From: Pholiota molesta
Taxonomy: Eukaryota; Basidiomycota; Agaricomycetes; Agaricales; Strophariaceae
Reading direction: 5' to 3'
Assembly: GCA_014925825.1 (NCBI GenBank)
Contig: JACGCK010000277.1
Coordinates: 1-52,607, forward strand
DNA length: 52,607 nucleotides
This document shows, piece after piece, positions 11,950 through 22,882 of this stretch. The notes under the pieces were generated by a model, which had not been told where the DNA came from, did no database searches, and saw only the letters and a program-made list of their open reading frames with translations. The position numbers were made by a program, and so were the translations under genes. The stretch's first letter is position 1. Each line of letters begins with the position of its first letter.

Positions 11950-13111
11950 ATGCCTACCAACTCTGCGACTCTCCCAGCTACAGGCTTGGCAGCTATTAGT
12001 GTGATAGCTGGCTTGGCAAATCCTCATATGCTTCCCTCAACAAAGACAATTATCTTTGACACCCAACTTTTCTTGGAGTCAAATTGTGTCCTCCTTGGGT
12101 CTCTTCGATATTTTAATGCACACAACAAGTCCTTCAGTGACTCCGCCAGCCTCTATGTAATTTATGCCACAGTGAGCCATTTCCAGCCTACCATTTATAT
12201 GCTTATGAGGTCATCTATTCTACTAGTTCACATGCAATGACATGGGTGCTGATGTGAATGCAAGCGATGGACAAAATGCATCAGACTATGAGTTTGTTGG
12301 TGATATCCAATGAGTGCATCAGGGCCTTAATTATTACATTTCTGATGACCTTCATGCTCAACATTACTGATGTTTCAGATCGCCCCTCTTGGCCCACCTC
12401 AGCCTCTGTATCTCTCCCCAATGAGTCAAGATCATGAGACCATCAATGAAAATGTTGAGGCCTTGCCTATTATTATTGATCCTTGCCAGGCACCTGTTGT
12501 TCATTTGACTGGGGTCACATCAGACTGTTGCAAAGACATCGCTACATTCCGACTTGATATTGAGCAATACATTTCTACCTTCAGAGATGCCACACGATCC
12601 ACTGAGCCTGGGATTCCTTCAAAGCCAATGACACCCTTTCTCTGTCACTTCCCAGAATCCGGGAAATACAAGCACACAAAAACACCCATGCCCTGAAACC
12701 AACACTATGTATCCCTCAGTGGTTTCCTCAAGGACATCAAATGTAACAATGGCATCAAAGCTGAAGGTGTGGCTTTATTTGTTTTGGATATGGAAAACAT
12801 AGTATTTTGTGGATAGTAAGTATATGCCTCTGGCATTGAGTGCCACAGGCATGTCAAATGCTCAAAGTGAGTCACTATTTTATTCATTCTTTCACCAACT
12901 TGATCCATACCTATCCTATTTTCCATCTGCAGCATTCACACAAACTCCCATGCAAGGATCATCCAAAGCCCTCTTTTCATACAGCAGGTGCACTCCACAA
13001 ACACCATCACTGACACCATCTACAGATGACCCCGAACAGGCACACAAAAGGGCCCGCACCAAGTTGGAGCAGACTCTGCAGAGCACAGTGGCCACTCCTA
13101 CCCAGACTTAA
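11950..13111 (+). pseudogene. Degraded companion reading frame of the Helitron helicase
   Basis: Starting at an ATG at 11950, a frame reads LPATGLAAISVIAG, then IIFDTQLF and GSLRYFNAHNKSFSD. After a stop it continues in other frames with DYEFVGDI (near 12290), VVHLTGVTSD, a block ending SKPMTPFLCHFPE, RYVSLSGFLKDI (about 12705-12740) and FVLDMENIVFCG. I recall similar proteins beside PIF1 helicases in mushroom genomes but cannot name the family. The alternation of short hydrophobic strands would fit a beta-rich nucleic-acid-binding fold, as in the RPA-like proteins of plant Helitrons; that is inference only. At least three frame breaks are present. The last part (12809-13111) is serine/threonine-rich and ends in a basic tract. 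Confidence 0.5.
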
Positions 13112-14749
13112 ATTATAAATATGTATTGAATCTTTCCTATATTTCATTGAATCAATCTCCATCCAATGACATCTCACCTTCCTGAATGATGCCCAACTCT
13201 ACAGCAGCACACTCAGATTCAAAAGATATACATAGTACAGATTCCATGACATGAAATGATGGGCGGATCTCCCAACATTATAGCCTTGAGTCATTGACCT
13301 ACAGCACCATGAAATATCAAGATTTTTGAAAACTGCCAATTTTGCCACATAGATCAAGGGCACAGTATAGCATGTGGCTATGTATACAGAACATCTCACC
13401 CCCATAGGAAACACTAATGACAGCAGCATGGGTCTGGACACCTGCACCCACCAATTCCCACTTGACTTGATGCATCATCCGCCAACGAGCCCCTTCTTGT
13501 GGCCCCATCCCATCCGTGTCGATTGTCTTGGACAGTGGCATGCCCTGCTGGAAGGACGGCAGTGATTGTCAGTGCAGGCAATGGCACAGATGCCTTGGGA
13601 CATACCAAACACACTCCTGCATGGAATCTGGATCACTGCAAGGGGTGACAGAACAAGATGCGCATGGAGTAGTTACTATTTTTAGTGTGCCGAAATCATC
13701 TTCGGCCATCAAATTTCCATATTAGGCAGGGGGAGGGGAGGGGGTGGTAGTTCTACTTCCTTATTTCTGTAAATCGACATGATATATGTTATTTTTTTCT
13801 GGCATACCCCTTGTATACATGATCTAATTCAGTAAATTAATACAGAGAATACTTCAGTCTGCACACTTGATAATATACTTATCTATTTTGAAGTTTCTGG
13901 TGCTGATATTTGAAAATTTCAAAGATAGCTTTGGAAACTTATCAGAACCATGTCTTTTGCTCACATTCAGACAGTCAGACCTTTACTTCAGACCTTTATT
14001 CTTCCATTATAATCTTATGCTATAGGTATAGGTGCTTGAAAATGGTGTCAAAAGAAGATTTAGGGGTATTTAGTTACTATTTTTAGCAAGAAATCATCGG
14101 TTGTTGCCATCAAACACATGATTATTTTCTTTTTTAGGATGGGTAGGGGGGAGGGGGACCAAAAATTTCCTTATCCAAAAAAATCGACCTCATATACCTG
14201 AGTTTTTTTTTGCGTACCCCTTGGCATAGATGGATATATTGAAAACATACCTTGGTCTTTGCAGGAGGAAAGACATCCATCTTCCCTACTTTTAAATTTG
14301 AGTAAGATGGGCCCTTTTAGAGGACCCCATATTTCAATCGGAGTTTCAATTGTGTCAGAATTCTGCATCCCCCACTTCCATGACCATTCAATAAGTAATA
14401 TTCAGTGAGCACCATTCTTCTATACCAGCTTTAAGATAAGAGAACATTGACTTCTCCACCTTTTGGAAAGAAAAAAAAAATACAAAATAACAATAAAAGC
14501 CCAAATTCAGGAACTACAGTGGAGGCAAGAACACCAGGCACAGCTTAATCAAGAGGAAGCAAGTTACACTGAAGAGGAAACAATTGGATTATTGGAGGGA
14601 AAGCTTAAACGGGAGCAGCTAAAGAAGGATTTACAGGTACAACTAGAGATATAAAATGGATTAGAATTAAAGGGATATTGTGCAAGATAATTACAGAATA
14701 GTATCATAGAAAAGAGGGTAGGGTTATTGCAAAAACGAGGGTTGAAAAA
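13112..14749. other. Non-coding repeat DNA with two related direct copies
   Basis: Two related segments lie in the same orientation, at 13671-13820 and 14072-14235. Both begin with AGTTACTATTTTTAG, contain a G-run (GGGGAGGGGG), then CCTTAT...ATCGAC, and end with a TACCCCTTG word. A lysine/glutamine-rich open stretch at 14463-14654 on the plus strand resembles a coiled coil but has no ATG start and no recognised relatives. Nothing else was recognised. Confidence 0.45.
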
Positions 14750-16290
14750 TAATGGAGTTATCAGAAATGTTGGTCATTAAAATGGTGGTCATAATCAGGT
14801 AAATGTAGAAAGTCATCTGCATGATGATTAAATACAGGTGGAGGAAGAAAGCCTGCATTACCCCCAGTACCTGCCTGAAGCTGAGCAAGAAGGATCTTCT
14901 TATCAAGGACATGAAGCTCATGCTCGCATTGGCATTGCTGTTCCTCGGCAACATACCTTCGGTGATGTTCTTGCTCCTTGAGTTGAAGCTGCTGAATCCT
15001 GAGCTCATTGTCAATGCACCACTGGCGCTGTGTTTCTGCACATAAACACTTAGATTCAAGGCAAGTCTGGGAGTATGATGTGGAAAGACTGCGGACATCT
15101 TCAAATATGTCTTGCATTTGCGAGAGGCTCCTGCACTGAGCTAAGGGGGTGTTGATGGGGGAATAGAGGGAGGTGTTGCATGAGAGGGTCAAAAAAGAGG
15201 AATCAGCTTTGCTTCATGTGCTGGTGATGAATGTTGGTTTTGTTCATGATCATCACCAAACTGGCTATGGAAAGTTACAAGGTCAGCATCGAGGGCCAAC
15301 AGATCCCAATTCAGGGAAGCAGCACAATTGTTGACAGTCCTAGGTGCAAGAACACTTGTGTCGAGAGGAGTAGCTGAGTGAGGGAGGGAGGGAGGGTCAT
15401 AGACAGGGCTTCCGTGGAGAAGGAGGTGCATCCATTTGTACCACAGAAATTTGACCTGCATTTTCTCTGTTCATGGGTCAGTATCTTCTAGGGGTAAAAA
15501 AAATGATAAAGACATACCCCAGATGTTGCCAATAGGGGTCCCACTTGTAATCTCTAATGTACGGTCTTCGAAAACACCCGTGGCCTGTTTCTCATGGTAT
15601 TCTCTGTAATTCTTCTTCAAGCTAGCAAATGACCATGAGTTACTGATATTATGAGAGAATCATGTACAATGTATGTCTGCACATGGTTGGCAATGGCTTT
15701 TCTGAGCCTCTCAGAGGCAAGAGTGGATAAAGGAAACAGCTTCTTGCTGACATCATGAGCCATCTGCATGAGGCTTTTCCCACCGCTCGTGATTCCAGGC
15801 TGGTCCCCACTCTTGAAGCCAAATGCCTGGCAATAGCAACAACTCTCCTCAATGCGGGTGAGGAGTCTGGAGGTGTCATCAGGGTTCTTGACCCAGCTAG
15901 AATAAATTCACTTTAGCTGAGAGGAATGTTAAACATCGGCTGACTATGCACTTGATTCCATCCCCCTTGGGGTTCTCCTTCTCCTCCTCCTCAGAACCTT
16001 TCTTATTCTCCTTCTCATCCTCCTTCTTTGCAGGTTTCTTTGGCTTTGATGAGACATTGCTTGAGGTGGAGGCAGCAGCCTTCTTGCTCTTCCTGTTTGC
16101 TTGTTTGGCCTGCTCAAGAACAAGCTGAGCCCTGTAGACAGTAGAGAGAGAGGGGGGTAGTGTTTCAGACATAATAAGACAGAGAAATAGTGGATATAGG
16201 GAGGGGCAAGGGGTATATGGCAGGCAAAGGGGACCGAGACAAGATAAACAGTGCATGAGAGCAAGTAAACAATGCGCCAATGTCATTCAC
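14750..16290 (-). pseudogene. Unrecognised transposon-linked protein gene, broken
   Basis: The minus strand holds a series of blocks that read as one multi-exon gene: a possible start MSETLPPSLS near 16170, a lysine-rich linker (NRKSKKAAAS, KPKKPAKKED), then WVKNPDDTSRLLTRIEE, YCQAFGFKSGDQ, ITSGGKSLMQM near 15850-15770, LKKNYREYHEK, IGNIWG near 15540, WYKWMHLLLHGSPVYDP near 15430 and TPLDTSVLAPRTVN near 15350. The tail is glutamine-rich and ends near 14761. I recall this block order from many mushroom genomes beside transposases, and it may be a DNA-binding adaptor. I do not know a domain name. In-frame stops between blocks (near 15620 and 15470) and a frame change near 15190 indicate decay. 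Confidence 0.5.
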
Positions 16291-16408
16291 ATGACCTCAT
16301 GTGATTGCAGATGTCTCTGAATATTTTTAACTCCAACATTCAGGTGTTTCTGGAGAAAGTGAAGCACCCTGAGCAGCTTCACTTTTGAAAGCTTTGCTTA
16401 GCATTGCT

Positions 16409-17078
16409 TAGTGCTTTGAAGTCTGGTCCAGTCTGGTCTTTTGGCCAAATTTGGGTGGACCGAGACCAAGACCAGTCCATCTACTTTCCAAATGGTAATC
16501 TTTTTTGGTCTTTAAAGCGGTTTAGACTGGTCTTGGTCTAAACTGGTCTCAGATCAGTTTAGACCGGTCTTTTCAGTAAAATTTCGATAGTAGATAGGTA
16601 ATATACTAATTTGTATGAATTATCCAACTAAAATAAAGCAAAGATCATGCAAAACGGCCAAGAAACAAATGAGATACTGATAAAACAGTAGAAAAGAGTA
16701 AAATAAGTACACCTTGAATGCACCAGCTAATTACTCTGTCAAATCTTATCATAAAAATATGATCTTGGGCTTGTTAGAAAGCTAGAATTGAGTACATTAA
16801 ATACTTAATCAAATGTTATCCAAAAAATATGATCTTGGGCTAGTTAGAAAGGTAAAATTGAGTACTAAAATGCTGGTGTATTGTGAAAGGTGCAGGACCA
16901 GTCTAAACCGGTCCAGGGCAATCTTTTGCAGTCTATCTATTTTTTTAAATGACCATGGACTGCAGACCGGACCGCAGTCTTGGTCTTTTGTGGTCTTTCA
17001 ATTTTCCGGTCTTTTGCAGTCTTGGTCCGGTCCAGTCTTGGTTTTTTGGCAGTCCCAAGACTGGACCTCAAAGCACTA
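16409..17078. mobile_element. Non-autonomous hAT-like element (670 bp)
   Basis: The left end reads TAGTGCTTTGAAGTC and the right end, reverse-complemented, reads TAGTGCTTTGAGGTC: a 14/15 terminal inverted repeat. The flanks GCATTGCT (16401-16408) and GCAATGAT (17079-17086) agree at 6 of 8 positions, as expected for an aged 8-bp hAT target duplication. Both subterminal zones (about 16420-16580 and 16895-17065) are packed with GGTCTTGGTC, TCTAAACCGGTC and related words in opposite orientation, the usual layout of hAT transposase binding sites. The centre has no coding capacity and contains a tandem duplication of about 55 bp (copies near 16739-16796 and 16809-16866). Confidence 0.75.
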
Positions 17079-17262
17079 GCAATGATTGTGATCGGTAAGT
17101 CAAATGCCCCATTTAGTTTGGTTCAATTTCTTTATATAAATTAATATAATCGAGATGACCCATTTCCCCGGTTATAACAATTTCAGATGCTCCACATTAA
17201 AAAATTCATATTTAAGGGAATAGAGACTCTTAATTTTTTGATTTGTCATGGTTGTGTGCGCT

Positions 17263-18099
17263 ACAGTCATTCACCGGTCAATGACACACACCAGTCAATG
17301 ACCCAAGTCCAGATTACAGACTCAAAATGTTATGTAGTCCTCTATAATTTTAAGACAGCATCTATGTACTACATGGCTATAGCTATGTGCAAGGAATAAT
17401 TTTTTAGATTTCTGCAGAATTTGATATTCGCAGAATGGGTGCATTTGGCTACTCTTGTGAATATTGTTTGGGTGATGTTGGCAAGTTTCAGCCTGTTTTC
17501 TGCCATTTCTTTTCACTAGCACATCTTTCTGATATAAAACATTCCAAATATGACTGCTATAATGTGGTAGAAGCCTCAATACTTTGTGAATAGACCAAAT
17601 GCATGGCTTTGAGCTTGATCAGGGTGTCTGACCGCATCACATCAGACTTGCTGAGATAGGATGCCGAATTCGGAGCAATTCTATTTTTACGGTGCATATC
17701 CATTATACCAATATTTACCAGAATGATTGAGAGGGATATAATTACAGGGAGCAAGAAAACATCAATTAGCCACTGGAAAAGGTGGTCAGATATTAGATTT
17801 ATTGCTCCTGCAGGTGGTGGCGGCGACAGTAACTTAGTAGTACTAAGCACGATGCATCCATATTTGGATTCACATCATGATGGGATGTTGGGTCATTGAC
17901 CGGTTTTGACACAAAAGGCTTCAATCACTTATTTTCAAAACAAGGCCACAAAGATTGGGTTTCTCATATTCCAAAGGTGCAGAATTATAGTCTACATCCA
18001 AATGAATCAATCTGTCTACTCAGAATATTTACAACCATGGATATACAACAACACAAGGCAATTCAAATTTGGTTGGGTCATAGACCGGTGAATGACTGT
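17263..18099. repeat. Nested inverted repeats around ACAGTCATTCACCGGTC
   Basis: The 21 bases at 17263-17283 match the reverse complement of 18079-18099 at 20 positions. Just inside, CCAGTCAATGACCCA (17292-17306) is nearly the reverse complement of TGGGTCATTGACCGG (17888-17902). The shared core GGTCAATGACC is itself nearly palindromic. The enclosed about 800 bp have no coding content. The arrangement looks like the ends of a small non-autonomous element with subterminal repeats, but no target duplication was identified. Confidence 0.55.
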
Positions 18100-18139
18100 A
18101 CATATGTGAACACTCAAAACAACTTGAATCAAGAAGATT

Positions 18140-19135
18140 AACCTTGATTTGCTTTCAGAATTGTGGAATTAATGCTAAGGTGACCCGTTACTAGACCAAA
18201 TATAGTAGATGTCTTTGCTTGTCCCCAACTGTATATCACGTGCAAAAAATCCACACACAAATTTCACCAGCCAAAACATACCTCATAAAGAGCTTTCAGG
18301 GGTCCCAACTTCATCAACACAACAATCATCTCAATCAATATACTTATATATATAATAAGGCAAGCACACAGACACACATAATGCATAATTCAAACAGTCA
18401 CACACTCAACTACCTACCATCATCTCACACAACACACAAGGCCGCCCAGATCACAAGAAAACACAAGAACGCACCGCGCAGTATAATAAATAGGTATAGA
18501 AGAGGGTAGTAACATAACGACCACAAGACACAAAAGTTTTGCACAACGCCCACCCAAAAACAGCGCACCCGAAAAGAACTTGTAAGAAATGCGCGCCCCG
18601 CCTGGCGGTGGACAGATGGAGTAGAAAGGGATAATGAAGGGACCCAGGGGTAACAAGCACCAGCGCGCGCGGTCACGTACAACCGCCACCAGAGCAGGGA
18701 GAAGGGGCGAAGTAAGCAGCATACAAAGCGGATGCGTAAGAAGGTGAAGCGGGGTAAGGGGGTGAATAAGTAACGGGCCAACCGAGTAAACCAAAGGAAC
18801 AAACAAAGGAACGAGAAAAAAACCACACACAAGACGTCCCATCATACGAAAAGAAACAGTTCAACGACAACAAAAGAACACCGACAAGGGCGATGGATGG
18901 ATATAACGGCAAAACCGACATATTGGCGGAGGTGGATTAACGCAGGGCAAGGGAATAGAATAGAGGGGCGCAGCGTCGTTGTCAATGGGTGGATGGGCGT
19001 GGATGATCGTCGTCGCGAATAGACAGGAGCGGTCGTAGCGGCGCGGGGCGTGGGCATGTATATCACAAAGGGGTATCATCGGTCACCAAAAACCACGAGG
19101 GGGGGCGGTTGTGACGACCAGCGAGCGGGCCCAGC
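18140..19135. other. Intergenic, transition from AT-rich repeats to GC-rich host DNA
   Basis: No gene is recognised. Composition and texture change between about 18,350 and 19,000 from AT-rich transposon remains to GC-rich DNA. Long minus-strand frames here are hydrophobic, lack family features, and lie in what is probably the 3' flank of the MSB2-like gene. A TATATATATA stretch lies near 18345. Confidence 0.5.
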
Positions 19136-21757
19136 CTACCAGTTCATGCTGCTCTCCCTCAGAATCGGCGCCGAGATCGCAGAAGGCAACACATTCCTCC
19201 TCTGACTCATCACCTGCTGCCCGTCCCCCCTCGCATCCCACACATCCTCCTCCCCATCCCTCCCCCCAACCACCACCGGCGCCGCATACCCCCTCAAACT
19301 ATCCTCCGCAAAATAAAAGCTCCTCCTTCTCGGCGCACCGACACTATCCTGATCAAACTCCCTCCCATCCGGCCTCGCGCCCTCCACCGGCCCACCACCA
19401 CCACCCACCATCGGCGGGTCCGACAGGCGCCTATGCGCCAGCTCGCGCCGGCGCCGCATCGAGCGGAACACCAGGAACACCAGCACCAGCAGCGCAATCG
19501 CACCTAACGCACTCACCACCCCAATGATCGCGTCCTGCCTGCTCCTATCCGCGCCGCCCGCCTGTGTCCCCGCCCCGCCCGCCGACCCGTCGCCCCCGCT
19601 GGCGACAGACGACGCCGGCACAGACGTGATCGCGTACCCCGAGTTCACGCGCGCCGCGAGATCGCCCGCGACGCCCGTGTTGCCGGTGTAGAAGCTCGAC
19701 TGCTTGACCTTGATCTGCGCCGCGAGCGTGTTCACGAGGCCGCTGGGGATGTACCCGAGCCACGTCGTGCCGAGGTTGTCCTGGTCCGCCGCGGAGCGGT
19801 ACGATGTGGGAATGTACACCTGCAGCGCAAACGTCTTGATTTGGTCGCCTAAAACGCGAAGAAAGAAAAAAAAATTGACGATCAGCCCACGGGCGTAGAT
19901 GGGAGTTTCACGCAGCACTCACCCGTGATACCCAGCGCCGTGCCGATCAGCACCGGCACATACGCAAAGATCTGCGAGCTCGACACCGGGCTATTAACCA
20001 CAAACGGCCAGTTCAAGCTGCTATCAAACAGAATACTAATCAGCGTATACCCCGACGTATCCGTCGTCGGGTCGAGCTGGTCCGACGGCAAAATCCTCCC
20101 AGGAATGCCGCTGGGCAGGGGCACGGACGTCGCCGTCGCCGCCGCCGCCGAGTTGTCCGGCAGCGGCGTCGCCGTGCTCGTCGCCTGGTCCGGGTCCGTC
20201 AGCGTCGTCGCCGGCGTGGACGACGGCGTAGCCGCGACCGCAAGCGACGTCTCCGTGAGCACAAACGTGAGCCCCGGGTCGACGGTCACATTGACAGAAG
20301 ACGTCGTGATCTGGGCCCCACTGGCGGTGCCCGTGGTCGTCATGTTCAGACCCGTAGCGGTGGTCGTGCTATTGTCGCCGCCAGTCGGGAAAACCAACGT
20401 AGGCGTCGAGTTTGTGCTGGTGGTAGTGGTTGTCCCATTGCCCGTTGTGGTCGGACCATCAGTGGTTGTGGGTCCAGTAGTCGTGGGCAAGTCGGTCGAG
20501 GTGGTAGTCGTGGTATCAGTGGTACTAGTAGGGCCTATAGGGCTCAAGATGCACCCGAGAAGGTCAGTACAAGTGCTGGTGGTAGATGTCGACGTATCGG
20601 TGCCAGAACTCGTGGTGATGGGAGGCGGAGTGGTGGTCGGGCTGGAGGAAGTTGTGGTGGGCGGAGAAGTGATAGGGCTCAAAATGCAACCGAGAAGATC
20701 AGTACAGCTGCTTGTAGTTGTGGACGAATCGGCGGTCGAACTGGTACTGGTGGGCGCCGGAGTGGTCGTATCGGAAGGGCCAGAGCCAGTAGGTGTTGAG
20801 CTCGACGAACCGGAAGGGCTAGAATCAGAAGCCGAGGTGGTCGAACTGGAGGAAGTCGGGGTAGGGCTACCAGTGATAGGATTCAAAATGCAACCGAGAA
20901 GATCGGTACAGCTGCTTGTAGTTGTGGGCGAATCGGCGGTCGAACTGGTGCTGGTGGGAGCCGGAGTGGTCGTATCGGAAGGACCAGAGCCAGTCGGGGT
21001 CGAGCTGGACGAATCAGAGCCAGCAGGGGTCGAGCTGGACGAATCGGAGGTACCGGAATCAGTAGTCGATGGGGCACTACTGGAGCTGGTGGTGGTGGAA
21101 GTTGGGGTGGTCGGAGTACTAGTAATCGGACTCAAGATGCAGTCTAAAAGATCAGTACAAGTGGTTGTCGAAGAGGTGGTCGTGGTCGTATCTGTGGTGG
21201 TGGAAACAGGGTCAGTGGTGGTTGTGGTGGGAGGAGCAGAATCAGGGGTAGAAGTACCGGAGGTGGATGAGGGGGTGGGACTGGGGTGGTGGTGGTGGTG
21301 ACAGAGGTCGGGGGCAGGGTGGCCGTCGTGCCAGGGGATGTACCTGGAGGCGGCGTCGCAGAAGCGGAATCAGTAGTAGTAGTCGTTGAATCAGTACTAG
21401 AAGCAGAAGCAGAAGTGGTGGTTGTGGTGGTCGTACCGGTGTCGGTGGTGGTCGTAGAGCTGGACCCAGTGGTGGACGACGACGACGGCGCAGGGACGAC
21501 TGGCGGAGTGTCTGCCGGCGGGCTGGGGTCGCCAGGCAAGATACCAGGAATGTCTGCATCGACGGTGGGTCAGCAGGGGGCGGAAGAGGGGCGCGGGGCT
21601 GCTCACTGATACTGATACCACCTATGTCGAGGGGCTCGCGGGCGTCAAGGGGACGCCTGACGTCGATGGAGCGGCGGGCATGGGAGTTGGCGGTGGAGGA
21701 GTGCGACGCACCCACCGCGAGTGCGAGGGCGGCGAGGAGGGGGACGTGTATGAGCAT
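19136..21757 (-). CDS. MSB2: MSB2-like signalling mucin (membrane sensor of the MAPK pathway)
   Basis: Model: complement(join(19136..19848,19923..21191,21344..21553,21607..21757)), 780 residues. An N-terminal signal peptide (MLIHVPLLAALALAVGAS) is followed by a Ser/Thr/Pro-rich mucin region of about 400 residues with four CTDLLGCILSPI-type repeats. Next is a folded extracellular segment (SGYTLISILFDSSLNWPF, SSSQIFAYVPVLIGTALGI, then TTWLGYIPSG after the last intron), a single membrane helix (AIIGVVSALGAIALLVLVFLVF) followed by RSMRRRR, and a cytoplasmic tail of about 95 residues. The folded segment before the helix is the part I recognise from fungal Msb2, which reports surface and osmotic cues to Cdc42 and the Kss1/Hog1-type cascades. 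Introns 1 (53 nt) and 3 (74 nt) are clear. Intron 2 (21192-21343) is inferred because two frames must be joined inside the repeats; a repeat-length frameshift is the alternative. Confidence 0.75.
20545..21165 (-). repeat. Mucin-domain repeats carrying a CX5C motif
   Basis: Four copies of a conserved word, CTDLL(G/D)CIL(S/N)PI, are embedded in Ser/Thr/Pro filler at about 20547-20585, 20678-20720, 20884-20922 and 21130-21165. The two middle copies belong to longer, nearly identical DNA units of about 200 bp (20678-20790 and 20884-20990), evidence of recent tandem expansion. The Cys-containing word is much better conserved than the surrounding filler. Confidence 0.8.
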
Positions 21758-22087
21758 TTTGTGGAGTGGCCAGGACGGCAGGGACTGCCAGGAAGGAGCG
21801 TGGAGGCTGCTGTTGGGCGAGCTTGAGACTGGCTGCGCAGAGAGCAGGCGACAGCGACAACGGGAGAAGAAGAGAAAAGGTGGGAACAAATCAACCACAA
21901 CAATCCCATCTCCATCATTTTCGGCGGTATCCACAGCCCACACACAGCCGCACGGTCTGGACTCTCACTTGCATTTTCAGAGCATGTTGTCATACGCGCA
22001 TATTGTAGTACATCCACGGCCATGTCTGTATCTACGGATCGACAAAAGTAAAGAAAACAACACATCCACCCCTCTATCTACGAGCGT

Positions 22088-22873
22088 TTAGATGAATCCA
22101 ATCTGCCACGTTCATTAATCAGCTATATATACCAACCGCACATAACGCCCACAGCCCCGTACCTTGTTGGCCACATCCAGCGCATCGTGGTCAGGTGTCA
22201 ACCGCACATACGCCTTCTTCTTGCCGTCGGGCCTACACACACAAATAGCCATTTATCAGCCGCCGCCGCCGTCGCCGCACACACAAACACAGGCACGTAC
22301 CGGATGAGCGTGTTGACCTTGAGCGCATTCACATCGTACAGCTTCTTCACCGCGTCCTTGATCTGGCGCTTGTTCGCCTGGATGTCCACGATGAACACGA
22401 GCGTGTTGTGCTCCTCGATCTTCTTCATCGCCGACTCCGTGTTCAGGGGCCTGCCACACCACAAAAAAAGCACACACAGCCATCAGTTCCTCCGTTTCCC
22501 GTTTCGCCGCACACGCCGCAGGGCTATGTATGCCGCGTCTCAAAAAGAGTAGAATACGCACGACACGATCGTCCTGAACTGGTCCATCCTTGGCGCATGC
22601 GGGATCGACTTGCGCGGGTAGCGCGGCTCACGCGCGAGCTTCAAGGTCTTCGGGCGGTGGAACGACACCGAGTAGCGCACCTTGCGCGAGTGGTGCCCGG
22701 GCGTGCCCTGGATCGCGTACTTTTTCGCCGTCTTGGCCTGCGTCACCTTCGACGAGGACTCTGTTTGTTCCATGATCACAATTAGATTAGATTTCTGGAT
22801 GCCTGCGAACGAAATGAGGAGGAGACGCACTCTTCTGGGCAGTCTTGCCCTTGGGGGTTTTTGCGGTGGCCAT
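22088..22873 (-). CDS. RPL25: 60S ribosomal protein L25 (uL23 family, RPL23A)
   Basis: Five exons, complement(join(22088..22102,22163..22232,22301..22450,22562..22760,22831..22873)), give 158 residues, normal for the family. The basic N-terminal extension ([13 protein letters not shown]) is followed by the ribosome-binding core: [80 protein letters not shown], and a final exon encoding IGFI and the stop. All splice sites are GT-AG and phases add up exactly. The protein binds domain III of 26S/28S rRNA beside the exit tunnel, where SRP and nascent-chain factors dock. Very confident. Confidence 0.95.
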
Positions 22874-22882
22874 GGGTGGAGT

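Noticed and set aside
18420..18845. Overlapping hydrophobic minus-strand frames of 135-141 codons
   Set aside because: Two different frames overlap in the same region, both of low complexity, with no family resemblance; probably 3' flanking DNA of the MSB2-like gene.
19925..21301. 458-codon open frame on the plus strand, valine/glycine-rich
   Set aside because: It is the exact antisense of the Ser/Thr/Pro mucin region; the biased ACC/TCG codons leave the opposite strand without stops. No start context, domain or splice logic supports it.
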